Source: Streptomyces geranii (lineage in GTDB: Bacteria > Actinomycetota > Actinomycetes > Streptomycetales > Streptomycetaceae). Taken from it: 64,000 nt of DNA. The DNA lies in contig NZ_PJME01000003.1 of the NCBI RefSeq assembly GCF_002954775.1, forward strand, positions 1-64,000, in the 5' to 3' direction. The number at the start of each line of letters is the position of its first letter. Within the stretch, counting starts at the first letter, position 1. A model generated the notes under the pieces. It saw only the letters and a program-made list of their open reading frames with translations. It was not told the DNA's origin and did not search any database. Made by a program: the position numbers and the translations under genes. Shown here one piece after another: positions 7,844 to 16,891 of this stretch.

Positions 7844-9414
7844 GCCCGGGTGAGGGCGAGCCGTGCCGGAGCGGCGGTGAGCATCAGCGGGGCCCGGGGC
7901 GGAGCCGGAGCGCGGAGCGGTCCCGGTAGGGCCAGATGGCGACGTGGGGCCGTGCCTCCGTAGAACGCCCCGATCCGTACGAACTGCCTCAGCAACTCGG
8001 CATCGAGCAACTCAGCAATGCTCAGCGAGTGCCACGTCAAACGCCACGGCAGGGGATAGGCCCGTGTGAGGGCGAGCCGTGCCGGAGCGGCGGTGAGCAT
8101 CAGCGGGGCCCGCGGCGGAGCCGGAGCGGGTGGATCGGGTCGTTCCACGGACTCTGGGGCGGCCTGCGGCGGCGTCCGGTCCGGAGCGCGGAGCGGGCCC
8201 GGTCCGGCCGGGTCGCGACGTGGGGCCGTGCCTCCGGGGCCGTCCGCCGGGTTGCGTACCGGGCCGCGCGGCCGCCGACCGGGACGGCCTCGTCGGCGCA
8301 CGTCCGCGGGTGTCGCTGCCCGATGCCGGACGGCGGCGTACCCGTCCGCCACCCCGGACGGCGCCTGCGCCCGGGCTGCCGCGCCCGACCGCACGGCGTC
8401 CGCGAACCGTTCCGCTTCCTCCCGGATCGCCCGCACTTCGGCCTCGGTACCCGCCCGCAGCTTGCCCGCGTACCGTTCCGCTTCCTCTCGGATCGCCCGT
8501 GCTTCGGCCTCGGACCGGACCAGGAGGGCAGCCGCCTCGGCAGCGGTGGCCTGGTTCCTGGGAGCCGCCCAGGGGGGCGTACGGACAGCGTCCAGTTCTG
8601 TGTCGATGAGGAGGATGACATCCGCCGCGCTCTGCGGTCGGTCGGCGGGATCCTTGGCGAGCAGCCGCATGACGAGATCCGCCGCACCGGTGGGCAATTC
8701 GATCACCTGCAGCGGGTCGGGCGTGGCGCAGAGGTGTAGGCGACGGATTTCGTCGGGGCTGCCCTCCTGGAATGGCCGCCTTCCGCTCAGCCCCTCGTAG
8801 AGGAGACAGCCCAAGGAGTAGAGATCGGAGCGGTGGTCGAGGTCGTCAGCTTGCTGGATATGCTCCGGCGACATGTACGCGGCGGTGCCAATGGCCTCTC
8901 TGCCGGTCTGCACCAACCGGAGGGAGGTGTCGAGGAACTTCGCGATGCCGAAGTCGAGCAGCTTGATTACGCCGCCGTCGGTCCGCATGATGTTGGCGGG
9001 TTTGATGTCCCGGTGCACGACATCGAAGGAGTGGACGGTATCGAGGGCGTTCGCGATCTGGCGCCCCCAATTCAGCACGTCGTGCCAGGGCGGCTTGTTC
9101 TCTCGAAACACCGAGGCCAGGTCCTGCCCCTCGATGTGCTCCATGATCAGGAACAGGGTCTGGCGGCCTTCAATCTCATGCTTCCCCCAGTCATGAAGGA
9201 TCGCGATGTGCGGGTGGATCTGATGGCCCAGGGCTCGGACTTCCTGGAGGAAGCGCTGTTCCTGGTCATCCTCCGAGTCGCTCACCAGGTGCACGAGTTT
9301 GGCTGCTACGTCACGGCCGATGTGCTCGTCGTGGGCGGTCCACACTTCCCCCATGCCGCCTTTGCCGAGCCGGTAGACGAGTTCGTACCGGTTGCGCAGC
9401 CGTATCCCCCGCAT
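7840..9414 (-). CDS. Hanks-type Ser/Thr protein kinase
   Basis: Protein of 524 residues starting at ATG 9414. The kinase domain (about residues 9-275) has GKGGMGEV (glycine loop), VAAKLVHL (ATP-binding Lys), VVHRDIKPANI (catalytic loop), LLDFGIAKF (DFG), MSPEHI and a DRPQSAADV end. Residues about 290-350 form a charged coiled coil with the unit RAIREEAER repeated. The remainder is Pro/Arg-rich and low complexity. No transmembrane segment or PASTA/sensor domain is present, so it should be cytoplasmic. The last 39 residues repeat residues 394-452 with an internal deletion. The gene converges on the SUKH remnant with a 4-base overlap. Substrate unknown. Confidence 0.85.
   Translation of the reverse strand: MRGIRLRNRYELVYRLGKGGMGEVWTAHDEHIGRDVAAKLVHLVSDSEDDQEQRFLQEVRALGHQIHPHIAILHDWGKHEIEGRQTLFLIMEHIEGQDLASVFRENKPPWHDVLNWGRQIANALDTVHSFDVVHRDIKPANIMRTDGGVIKLLDFGIAKFLDTSLRLVQTGREAIGTAAYMSPEHIQQADDLDHRSDLYSLGCLLYEGLSGRRPFQEGSPDEIRRLHLCATPDPLQVIELPTGAADLVMRLLAKDPADRPQSAADVILLIDTELDAVRTPPWAAPRNQATAAEAAALLVRSEAEARAIREEAERYAGKLRAGTEAEVRAIREEAERFADAVRSGAAARAQAPSGVADGYAAVRHRAATPADVRRRGRPGRRPRGPVRNPADGPGGTAPRRDPAGPGPLRAPDRTPPQAAPESVERPDPPAPAPPRAPLMLTAAPARLALTRAYPLPWRLTWHSLSIAELLDAELLRQFVRIGAFYGGTAPRRHLALPGPLRAPAPPRAPLMLTAAPARLALTRA
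7844..8246. repeat. imperfect duplication at the 3' end of the kinase gene
   Basis: The stretch 7844-7963 is a near-copy of 8062-8127 joined to about 8190-8246, that is, the same sequence with about 60 bases deleted. In protein terms GGTAPRR...GPLRAP...APPRAPLMLTAAPARL...LTRA occurs at residues 394-452 and again at 486-524. The similarity continues past the kinase stop into the SUKH remnant (caa-ctcggcaatg versus caa-ctcagcaatg upstream of each copy). In copy 1 the codon after LTRA is the stop TAA; in copy 2 it is TAT. Confidence 0.85.
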
Positions 9415-9993
9415 CGCTGCCCTCCCACGTGTGCGACGTCGGCCCCGAGGCCCCGTTCCGTTCCGAGTATGGGCCTCTTGCCCGCCGGAGCGCGAGGACC
9501 GGCCGGTGGCTTGTCGGCCGTATGCGGAGTGCTGGTAACGATCGATTCATTGTCCACTCCGGGATGGCGCTGACACGCTCGTCTTACCGCCACCAGGTGA
9601 GCGTGCGTCGGCTCCACCACCGCGTACAAGATCCTGGCCAGCGATCGGGCGGTCAGGAAGTGCGGCCAGGGCTCCGAAGTTCGCACCTCAACCTGCCGAT
9701 CGGTGATGGCGCGCTGCACAGCGCCTGGTCCTCGACTCACCGAAGTAAATGTTGCAGCAGTCCATCCGAGCCGCAGCAACCTTTACCGATCAACGCCCGT
9801 TCGAGGCACTTGAACAACGGGCCGTCCGTGCCCGACACGCCTCTGATATCCGGAAGGCACGGGCCCTCGGACCTACTTGCCGTACATGCCTTCTCCGAAC
9901 TACGAGATCTCGGTCTCGACCGGATTATGCAACCGTGCTCCGGCATGGCCGTTCGCTCGGTCGGGACTGCACTGCAGTGGCTAGAGTCGCGCC
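9415..9993. other. gap without a recognisable gene
   Basis: About 580 bases between the kinase gene and the next plus-strand gene. Open frames exist but none has a family match or good codon bias. A minus frame around 9580-9720 (VRTSEPWPHFLTARSLARILYAV) might be a gene remnant, but I cannot name it. The kinase promoter must lie near 9415-9500. Confidence 0.4.
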
Positions 9994-10758
9994 ATGGAAC
10001 CTGGCGAGTTGAGCGAAGAAGCACGCGTCGAGATGCGCCGCGCGCTAGTGGATAAGGCTTATCGGGCCGCTCGGCACCAGTACGTATCCACGACCTTGGC
10101 CGCCATGGTCAACATCGAGAGCTGGCTTGCCGTCGACTCTTGGCTGGGGGCTGGCAAGCTCGCAGACACCAAGCTGCGACCGACACCCGATGAGGTGAGC
10201 TACTCAGCGTTCCGTGCGGTGTCCACGGTCGTATGCATGAGCACCGAACTGGCTGATGCCGCAGTCGCGATGGCTGAGAAGGAGCGGTACTACGCAGTAG
10301 GTGCAGTGATCCGTCAACTCATCGAGTGTGAGTACCTGCTGGCACTGTTCAGCGAGGACCTAGACCATGCTCGCGGGTGGTTCGAAAGCACGCCCGAGCA
10401 GGTCCGTTCGATGTTCGCGCCGACAAGAATGCGGAAGCTGACCGGGAAGTTCTCCAACGAGGAGTACTGGAATCACTGCTCCACCGGCGGACACCCTGCT
10501 CCGAAGGGCATCGGCTTGCTGCAAATGATGGATCCTCCCCGGAAGCAGTGGCCATATGCCAGCGCTGAACTCCTGATTGACTTGGGCCTGCATCTGCATC
10601 GCATCTGGAAGGCCATGGATCAACTCCTCATGAACCACCACGCCAGATATGAGGCCGTTCGAGCCGATCAGCGTGACCAGGCCGAACGCGCATGGGTGAC
10701 TTGGCAGGAGGCGGATCCTGTAGTCGCGGTTCTGATCGAAGCGTGGCGAATCGGCTGA
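9994..10758 (+). CDS. hypothetical protein
   Basis: Protein of 254 residues starting at ATG 9994 with no clear ribosome site. It is largely alpha-helical, with a central segment VVCMSTELADAAVAMAEKERYYAVGAVIR and the later landmark HCSTGGHPAPKGIGLLQMM. The pattern (helical bundle, conserved His/Gly-rich turn, helix with LGLHLHRIWKAMDQLL) recalls the DUF5677-type helical proteins of unknown function, but this is weak. No signal peptide or membrane anchor is seen. It is the last gene before the recombinase operon and may be the old flank or cargo of that element. Confidence 0.6.
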   Translation: MEPGELSEEARVEMRRALVDKAYRAARHQYVSTTLAAMVNIESWLAVDSWLGAGKLADTKLRPTPDEVSYSAFRAVSTVVCMSTELADAAVAMAEKERYYAVGAVIRQLIECEYLLALFSEDLDHARGWFESTPEQVRSMFAPTRMRKLTGKFSNEEYWNHCSTGGHPAPKGIGLLQMMDPPRKQWPYASAELLIDLGLHLHRIWKAMDQLLMNHHARYEAVRADQRDQAERAWVTWQEADPVVAVLIEAWRIG

Positions 10759-10970
10759 ACTAACTCAGGCAGCACGAAATGCTTCATATCCCTGTCGGGG
10801 CGCTATTCACCGGGCATGCTGGGAAGATAGCAGAATCCTCGTCTGGTCTGCGAGAACTCGTGAGTAGTTCGGTCAACACGCCTGAAGCCTTCCAGGCACC
10901 CGAGATAAGAGCCCGCAAGGCGCGTTCTGCTAAGCGCTGTAAGAGTCATCCGTGGGAAAGCGTGACCTCA
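10759..10970. other. left end region of the recombinase element
   Basis: Non-coding stretch of about 210 bases between the hypothetical gene and the 3' end of the recombinase operon. It is less GC-rich than its surroundings. The element's left boundary should lie here, but I could not identify a clear terminal repeat shared with the right end near 16850-16895. Confidence 0.35.
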
Positions 10971-11390
10971 CTAACGATGCGGCGACGGTCGCAAGCCGGG
11001 AAAAGGGACGACGTTGGCCGCCGGGAGTGCGAGCTGCTCGCGGAGCTGTTGGTTCTCTAACGCCAGTGTGGTGAGAGCCTCCACTAGCCCCTGGACGTCG
11101 GCGCGCAATTGCGTAAGCTCCTTCGTGTCGTTGGCACGTAGCTCCTTCAGTTTGACGATCCGTTTGCGCAGTCGAACCTCGTTGTCGGGAGTCTGCCCGC
11201 GGGCCCGGACCTTCTCATAGAATTCGTTCTTCAGATCCAGGTGACGCTGGGTCAGGGCATTCCTTGGCACATCCGCCTCGAGGGCCAACGCGACAATGGT
11301 CAAAGCGCCGTTGGAGCGTTCTGGGTTCCCGGCAAGGATTCGGTCCATGGCTGCTCGGATCCGGCCGCGTTCGTCGAGAGCCGGGCTCAT
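10971..11390 (-). CDS. DUF6262/TnpC-like coiled-coil protein of the recombinase operon
   Basis: Protein of 139 residues starting at ATG 11390, 11 bases after the stop of the preceding recombinase gene. The N-terminal half contains a putative helix-turn-helix (GALTIVALALEADVPRNALT). The second half is a strong coiled coil (RLRKRIVKLKELRANDTKEL and onward to LENQQLREQLAL). This layout and gene position match the small third protein (TnpC type, DUF6262) that accompanies paired tyrosine recombinases in Tn554-like transposons and assists or orients integration. Call based on architecture and context. Confidence 0.72.
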   Translation of the reverse strand: MSPALDERGRIRAAMDRILAGNPERSNGALTIVALALEADVPRNALTQRHLDLKNEFYEKVRARGQTPDNEVRLRKRIVKLKELRANDTKELTQLRADVQGLVEALTTLALENQQLREQLALPAANVVPFPGLRPSPHR

Positions 11391-11401
11391 CAGTTCGCCT
11401 C

Positions 11402-13582
11402 CTAGAGGGTAACGCGGGTGCGGTCGTGCTCGTCGGCCCAGGAACGGAGCTGGTCGGCGTTTGCCCGCAGCCGCTTGCCGAGTTCGTGGGGAGTATGGGC
11501 GGCCTGGCCCTCGATCCAGTCCGCCTTCTGGCGGAGCTGGGTGGCATGCTGGTCGGTGCGGACGGTGTTTGCACATCCGGGCACGCACCGATCCAGAGCC
11601 GGCGCTTGAACCTTGCTGTCCTTCGCGCAGAGTGCGCGATCGTGCTTGTAGAGGCAGAGCAGGAGGGCATGCGGGTTGTCGTAGAGTACAGCGCCGTCGC
11701 GAGCGAGGTACTTGCGGGCAAAGTCGGCTTTGACCTGCCGTCCTTCAAAGCGGGGTGCGCTGGCGGCAGTCAGCAGAGCCCGGCGGGCGGAGGGCCCGGA
11801 GACACCCTCGCCGCCGGCGAAGCGATCCCGCAGGTCGGTGGCCGTTTCGGCGGTGGCCAAGGCGGTCTCGACGGCCAGGATTTCGTGGATGCCGCCGCGG
11901 CCGCGAAGGGCATAGCCGCCGGAGGTGTCGGTGTCGGCGAACGCTGTGCGCATGTGGCCGTACTGGATGGCCAGGGCGATCAGCCCCCCGGGCTGGCGTG
12001 CGATATGCCAGGCCAGGGAACGGCGGAACCGGGACGTGCCGACTGCACCATGCGGATCGGGAGGGATGATCTCGCTGGCGAGGCTGAGCCGGACCGCTTC
12101 GTTGTTCACCCAGGCGACGAACTTTTTGATCCGCCTGCCAAGGGAGCTGGTCCGCAACGAGCCGGTCGAAGAGACGGTTCGTCGCAGATGGTGGATACCG
12201 CTGTCGAAGAGCAGAGCGCCGGGCTCAACGAACCGTTCCAGCACGCGGATCGCGTTGACGACCGGGCTGATCGCCACCCACGGAACGTCCCGCTCGGCTC
12301 CCCCCGGCAGATGGTTGCCTTCCCGGTCAAGGACACCCTTGTATTCGTGGCTGCGGATCAGGTGCCGCGGAATGCTGCCGTCGTCCTCCGGCTCGGGGTC
12401 GGGACAACAGCCGGCCCGCAGCCCGAGCACCTCCTCGGGACGCATCCCCGTCAGGTAGGCACAGACGATGAACGCCGCGGTGCCCAGATACTGCATGAGC
12501 TCGGGAGTCTCGTTCATGTCAATGGACTCCCGCCAGAGCCGACCGGCGATCGTTCCCTTGACTGGGGTGTCTAGCGGACAGGGGCCCGGCCGCTCCGCCG
12601 CAAGCTTCATCAACCCGTAAGTGTCCGCAGCTGTCTGGACCTGACTAAGCGAGGCGCCGGTCCGCGCGGCGAGGTACTGCCGTGCGAGCGTCGGTGAGCT
12701 CTTCGTCGTACTGGCGGGCAAAGGGGCCTTGCCCGCCAGGGCCGGCCGCAGGAAGGCATGCAGAGCCGTCAGGCCGTCCTTGCTGGTTGTATTGGCCTCG
12801 GCGGTCTCGGTGATGCACCGGGTCTCGGCCCAGGCGGCGAAGATGTCCTCGGCCAGGTCGTCAATGAACCGCAGGGCCCAGATCAGCAGCGGTCCCATCG
12901 TCGCCGGTGACAGGGGCTCACGCGAGTTCTCCACACCTTCCTCGCAGTCTTCGGCGGGCAGGTAGTCGCCGACACCTACCGCCTCCCACGGAGGCATACC
13001 GATCCCGCAAGGGCGGGCACTGAGCTGGTCGAACGCCCACAACCGGGACAGCGCAACGAGATCTGCCAGGACCTCGTGCCTGCCGCGACCCTCCTTCGTG
13101 CGGCCCGGCTTCAGCTTCTCGGGCCGTTCCACGGCCAGCAGTTTGGCGTACTCGTGCAAGGCGGCGGTGTCGCACTCCGCCAGGCTCGTGACCCCACGCT
13201 TCGCCAGCCACCGCGCGAGTCTCATCCATTCCCCGACCGTGGCGTGCACCGCCTGGGCACCGAGTCGTTCGCTCAGCCGTGACCCGTTTCCCCCTTTCTT
13301 GCCGCGTTTCTGGACGAAGGTCGGCCGCAGACGGCCGTTGATCAGGCACCAGGCCGCGAGTTTGACCTCCTCGACGAGGACCGACGGGCAGTGGCGCCAA
13401 TGTAGCCAGTCCAGATGCTGGCTGGGGTTCTCGATCAGCGGAGCCAGGCACCAGGAACCGTGCGAGTAGCAGGAGTTCAGGTGTGCGTGGGACGCAAAGA
13501 CACGCCCCGGCGGCACCACAAGAGTGCCCGGGCTGGGCAGAGGCAGGAGGTAGGGATCATCTTCGACGGCAACGGCGGTCAT
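11402..13582 (-). CDS. tyrosine recombinase (third of the trio)
   Basis: Protein of 726 residues; ATG 13582 overlaps the stop of the upstream recombinase (ATGA). The catalytic domain shows box I Arg in CAYLTGMRPEEVLGLR, a box II-like segment SRFRRSLAWHIARQPGG (Arg kept, the usual His-x-x-Arg altered), a later YGHMRT His, and a terminal GGY tyrosine candidate. The long N-terminal half is typical of the large TnpB-type recombinases, and a C-terminal Cys-rich part (ALCAKD, RCVPGCANTVRTD) may bind zinc. It should act with the other two recombinases to integrate or excise the element. Confidence 0.82.
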   Translation of the reverse strand: MTAVAVEDDPYLLPLPSPGTLVVPPGRVFASHAHLNSCYSHGSWCLAPLIENPSQHLDWLHWRHCPSVLVEEVKLAAWCLINGRLRPTFVQKRGKKGGNGSRLSERLGAQAVHATVGEWMRLARWLAKRGVTSLAECDTAALHEYAKLLAVERPEKLKPGRTKEGRGRHEVLADLVALSRLWAFDQLSARPCGIGMPPWEAVGVGDYLPAEDCEEGVENSREPLSPATMGPLLIWALRFIDDLAEDIFAAWAETRCITETAEANTTSKDGLTALHAFLRPALAGKAPLPASTTKSSPTLARQYLAARTGASLSQVQTAADTYGLMKLAAERPGPCPLDTPVKGTIAGRLWRESIDMNETPELMQYLGTAAFIVCAYLTGMRPEEVLGLRAGCCPDPEPEDDGSIPRHLIRSHEYKGVLDREGNHLPGGAERDVPWVAISPVVNAIRVLERFVEPGALLFDSGIHHLRRTVSSTGSLRTSSLGRRIKKFVAWVNNEAVRLSLASEIIPPDPHGAVGTSRFRRSLAWHIARQPGGLIALAIQYGHMRTAFADTDTSGGYALRGRGGIHEILAVETALATAETATDLRDRFAGGEGVSGPSARRALLTAASAPRFEGRQVKADFARKYLARDGAVLYDNPHALLLCLYKHDRALCAKDSKVQAPALDRCVPGCANTVRTDQHATQLRQKADWIEGQAAHTPHELGKRLRANADQLRSWADEHDRTRVTL

Positions 13583-15324
13583 GGATTGAGCACTCCGTTC
13601 AGCAAGAGATCGACGATGTGGCGGTCGCGGTCCGTCACCCTCGCGAGGGCCTGCCGCCAGACGCCGTCACCGAGCTTGCGTTTGAGATCTGCCAGGCGTG
13701 CATGGTGGTTTTCCCAGTCACGAGCCCAGGCCGCTGGCGAGAGTACGGAGTGCAGATGCCCCAGGCACTGGTGCAGGTGCGTCAGCCGCGGGTGGTGCCC
13801 GGGATGAACATGGGCGTTCGTGCAGGCCAGGCAGAGCAAGAAGGAGGCGCCGCACCCTCCGCCAGCGGCTGGCCACGGACTTGCCTCCGGGTCCGAGCAG
13901 TCCGCTGTGGCGGTCTCGACGTCGCTGGGCTCGGGCGCATCCCGCAGCACGGCCGCCAGGATCGTGGCCTTGGCCTGGCGGACGGCCTCCTCGGCACCCT
14001 GGGCGATGACTGGTATCGCTTCGCGCTGAGCCCGCTTGTCGGCCAGGACATAGTGCCGCTCATTGGTGGCCCGCGAATGCTGGGCCGGCTCCCGACGCTG
14101 CACTGTGACCGTCCGCCGCCCTCGCCGAAACGGCGAACCCGCCAGGCCAGCCGCCTCCGCCCACCGGACGACATCTGAGTCCGACACCCCGAAGGCGAAT
14201 GGGCCGACCGGCGCGGCACGCGTGACAGCGTGGCGATGGTTAGGACGAGACATCCGAGAAACGATCAGCCGGTCCGTACCGGGGGCGCGCCGTTCCACGC
14301 TGGCGCGGGCGAAGCGCGTGGCGGCGAGGGCCTGGGTGACCAGCCGCCCGGGGGAGTTGGCCCCCAGGTCGGTGACGTTCTCGCTCTCGAACCAATTCCC
14401 CGGTCCCCGCCTGGGCTTCACCAGGCCGACAGTATAGGTGGGCCGCCCATCAGCCCCCTGGTCGGCAGCGGCCTGCGGCACCGCCAAGCGGTCGATGACC
14501 GACAGATTCCAGCCGAACTCGGTCATCAGCAAGACGGCCAATGAGGCAGCCTCCATCCTCGACAAGTACAAGCGCTGCCATGTCACCTGGGGCGACGTCC
14601 CGCCCAGGGCGGTGATGTACTTGGACCGGATCGTGCGCTGGTTGCTGGGTAATACGTAGGTGGGCACCGATCCGGTGCGGGCTAGATGCTCCAGACACTC
14701 TCCAATGGTCCACTCCCGGCTCCCGTCAGCAAACTCCCCGGCATGCCAGCGTTCCAGATGGCGGGCGTTCTCCTCGATCCTGAGCAACGCGGAACGGAAG
14801 AGCGGCCGGGCCGCTCTGCGGACCGCTTCCAACTCCTCATCCTCGAAGGACTCCTGCCGTCTCACCGGCTTGCGGACGATCCGGGCGAGCTCGTCCGCCA
14901 CAGGACCGGACTGCAATCGGCTGTCATCCCGCAGCAGCGAACGGACCGTCTCGAGCGTGGTCGCTCCGCTGACGGTGACCTGACGGCTCATGCGCCACTG
15001 CCGAAGCAGCCCGGCCGTCAACTGATCCAGGTCCTGGGGGCAGGGGTCCTGCTGCGACAGGAAGTCGGCGAAGACCTTCACATACGTCCACACCTGGCCG
15101 GACGTCCGGAGGGACTTCCACTTCCGGCGACACCGGCTGGCGAACAGGGCGGCAAGGGACCGCTGCAGCGAGTCAGGCACTGGCAGCAGGCCGAAGTCGT
15201 AGATGACGGCGATGCGGTAGTCATCGATGTGCACCACAGTCACTCCGTCGGCCTGCAGGGGCTCGTGGCGAGCGTGGGAATGACCGGCCTCGGGCAGTGA
15301 CGCCTGGCGTCCGCGGCGGCTCAC
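13579..15324 (-). CDS. tyrosine recombinase, divergent (second of the trio)
   Basis: Protein of 581 residues if started at the GTG at 15324, which overlaps the upstream stop codon (GTGA); GTG codons near residues 24-26 are alternatives. An N-terminal core-binding region (LRTSGQVWTYVKVFADFLSQQ) is followed by a degenerate catalytic domain. RRGRRTVTVQRREPAQHSRATNERHYVL retains the end of the domain with a Tyr in NERHYVL, but a canonical box I Arg and HxLR are not obvious. The C-terminus has a Cys/His cluster (CGASFLLCLACTNAHVHPGHH) that may bind zinc. One weakly conserved member is usual in recombinase trios. Confidence 0.75.
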   Translation of the reverse strand: MSRRGRQASLPEAGHSHARHEPLQADGVTVVHIDDYRIAVIYDFGLLPVPDSLQRSLAALFASRCRRKWKSLRTSGQVWTYVKVFADFLSQQDPCPQDLDQLTAGLLRQWRMSRQVTVSGATTLETVRSLLRDDSRLQSGPVADELARIVRKPVRRQESFEDEELEAVRRAARPLFRSALLRIEENARHLERWHAGEFADGSREWTIGECLEHLARTGSVPTYVLPSNQRTIRSKYITALGGTSPQVTWQRLYLSRMEAASLAVLLMTEFGWNLSVIDRLAVPQAAADQGADGRPTYTVGLVKPRRGPGNWFESENVTDLGANSPGRLVTQALAATRFARASVERRAPGTDRLIVSRMSRPNHRHAVTRAAPVGPFAFGVSDSDVVRWAEAAGLAGSPFRRGRRTVTVQRREPAQHSRATNERHYVLADKRAQREAIPVIAQGAEEAVRQAKATILAAVLRDAPEPSDVETATADCSDPEASPWPAAGGGCGASFLLCLACTNAHVHPGHHPRLTHLHQCLGHLHSVLSPAAWARDWENHHARLADLKRKLGDGVWRQALARVTDRDRHIVDLLLNGVLNP

Positions 15325-16844
15325 CCGGCCACCGCCATCCGTGTGTCGATATCCTGGATGCCCACCGCGTCTGCGGCCACCCGGGCAAAGACCCCGTCCA
15401 GGTCCGGCAGCGGGTCCGCGAGCGGCTCCTGGACATTGGCCAGCAGCGAGATGAGCTGCAGATGCCGGACCGGCGCCAGATAGTGCTTCACCGTCGTCTC
15501 CCGGGATTGATGGCCCAGCAGCCCCTGGACCAGGAACCACGGATCCCCGTAGAGCAGCCGGAAATCCCGCCTCTCCGCCGCCGACAGTCCATAGCGCCGG
15601 TCCATCACCTCGTTGAGCACCACCAACATGAACAGCGCAAAGGAATGCCTCGTGGAATGGGGTGTCGCATACGGAGCCCATACGCGGTGCGGATCAACCC
15701 TCCGCATCTCCTCCGCAGGCGCCAGTACCTCGTCGCAACGCTTGTTCGCGGTCCTGAACACGTTGTTCCACGAATGTGGCAAGAACGGCAGACCCTGCTC
15801 GTTGAGCCACAGCCACAACGGCTCCGGCCCATCCGGCCCCTCTGTGAACAGCAATAGCCGGTTGGCCACCCCCAGCCGGGACAGCTCCAGACGGCCCTCT
15901 GTCCCATCCAGCTCGCGCCAGACCACCACGGGCCGGGGGCGGCGGCTTACCTCGGTCACCATCCGCATTGCCAACCCGTCGTACCGGCCCGCACGTTGGG
16001 CCTTCCGTACTGCCCAGGCCCGAGAGGAAACGGTGTACGACTCGATGTCGCCCACCGCCTGCGACGACGCGTAGAACGTGCGGGTGGACCTTGAGCGCGT
16101 TACTGCCCCCGCCACCCGCCCCGGCCAGTAACGCCCCCCGGGCAGCGAAGCACTGGGCACCTCGAAGGTCAGCAGCGACCCCGCTTCCTGCCGACGCAGT
16201 CCCGACGAAGTCAACAATCGCACGTAGGCTGTGTTCCGGTCCTCCAGACGGCCCGGCCATCCGGCTCGGGGCACGCCGTCACGGTCATGGCCTCGCAGCC
16301 CCACGTCCAGCCACAACCGCCAAGTCCGCGGCGTTAGCCAGTGGACATTCGCATCCGCGCTGTCCACCGCCCGCGCCTGCGACCCGCCCATTAGCTGCAC
16401 CGGGTCGTGGGCAATGTAGCCCTCGCGCTTGGCCCACTTGTAAAGCAGGGCGAACGCCGCCAACTCGCGATCCCATTTCGCCCCGCCTATTCGCTGCGGA
16501 TTCGCTACTGCTCTTCGTCGCCAGTCCTCGAAATCGTCCAGGTCTCTCGCTGTGGCATCCCGCCACGACTTCCCTCGGCCCCAAAGGAACGTCAGTAGAA
16601 TCTTGGTGTCCGTTGCGTAGTTGCGCTGGCTCTCCGCCGCCAATCGTCGAAACTCACCCGACTGCCCGTACTGGCACAGCGCCGGATCCACGCGGTGGTC
16701 GGGGGACAGGAAGATCGGGTCTCCGCTCCGGAGGCTGACCGCCTCTCTCCGGGCCGCCAGGTCCTCCCATCCCTCTGGCAGCGACGCTTGAAAACCACGC
16801 CTCCTGCCCTCCGGGGACACCCAGAACAACCGCCACTCAACCAC
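15321..16844 (-). CDS. tyrosine recombinase/integrase (first of the trio)
   Basis: Protein of 507 residues, GTG start at 16844. The N-terminal SAM-like core-binding domain (about residues 70-150) contains SQRNYATDTKILLTFLWGRG. The catalytic domain is complete: Arg in LTSSGLRRQEAGSLLTF, HSTRHSFALFML (box II His-x-x-Arg), GLLGHQSRETT (box III His) and the nucleophile Tyr in VKHYLAPV. It is the best-preserved recombinase of the operon and is translationally coupled to the second by a GTGA overlap. It cuts and rejoins DNA through a 3'-phosphotyrosine. Its start is about 50 bases from the broken DUF4192 gene. Confidence 0.88.
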   Translation of the reverse strand: MVEWRLFWVSPEGRRRGFQASLPEGWEDLAARREAVSLRSGDPIFLSPDHRVDPALCQYGQSGEFRRLAAESQRNYATDTKILLTFLWGRGKSWRDATARDLDDFEDWRRRAVANPQRIGGAKWDRELAAFALLYKWAKREGYIAHDPVQLMGGSQARAVDSADANVHWLTPRTWRLWLDVGLRGHDRDGVPRAGWPGRLEDRNTAYVRLLTSSGLRRQEAGSLLTFEVPSASLPGGRYWPGRVAGAVTRSRSTRTFYASSQAVGDIESYTVSSRAWAVRKAQRAGRYDGLAMRMVTEVSRRPRPVVVWRELDGTEGRLELSRLGVANRLLLFTEGPDGPEPLWLWLNEQGLPFLPHSWNNVFRTANKRCDEVLAPAEEMRRVDPHRVWAPYATPHSTRHSFALFMLVVLNEVMDRRYGLSAAERRDFRLLYGDPWFLVQGLLGHQSRETTVKHYLAPVRHLQLISLLANVQEPLADPLPDLDGVFARVAADAVGIQDIDTRMAVAG

Positions 16845-16891
16845 AAGCTCCCGCCCTCCCCATCGGCTTCAACACACTAATTCAATAGGGA

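Larger units (their letters stand above)
10971..16891 (-). mobile_element. recombinase-in-trio (RIT/Tn554-like) element
   Basis: Three consecutive tyrosine recombinase genes plus a coiled-coil helper are read in one direction with overlaps of 4, 4 and a gap of 11 bases. This layout defines RIT elements and resembles tnpA-tnpB-tnpC of Tn554. The right boundary is inferred from the abrupt start of DUF4192 homology at 16895. The left boundary lies somewhere left of 10971 and was not resolved. No target duplication is expected for Tn554-like insertion. Confidence 0.65.

Noticed and set aside
9306..9779. Minus-strand open frame upstream of the kinase
   Set aside because: It overlaps the kinase start in another frame and has no family resemblance; at most part of a decayed gene.
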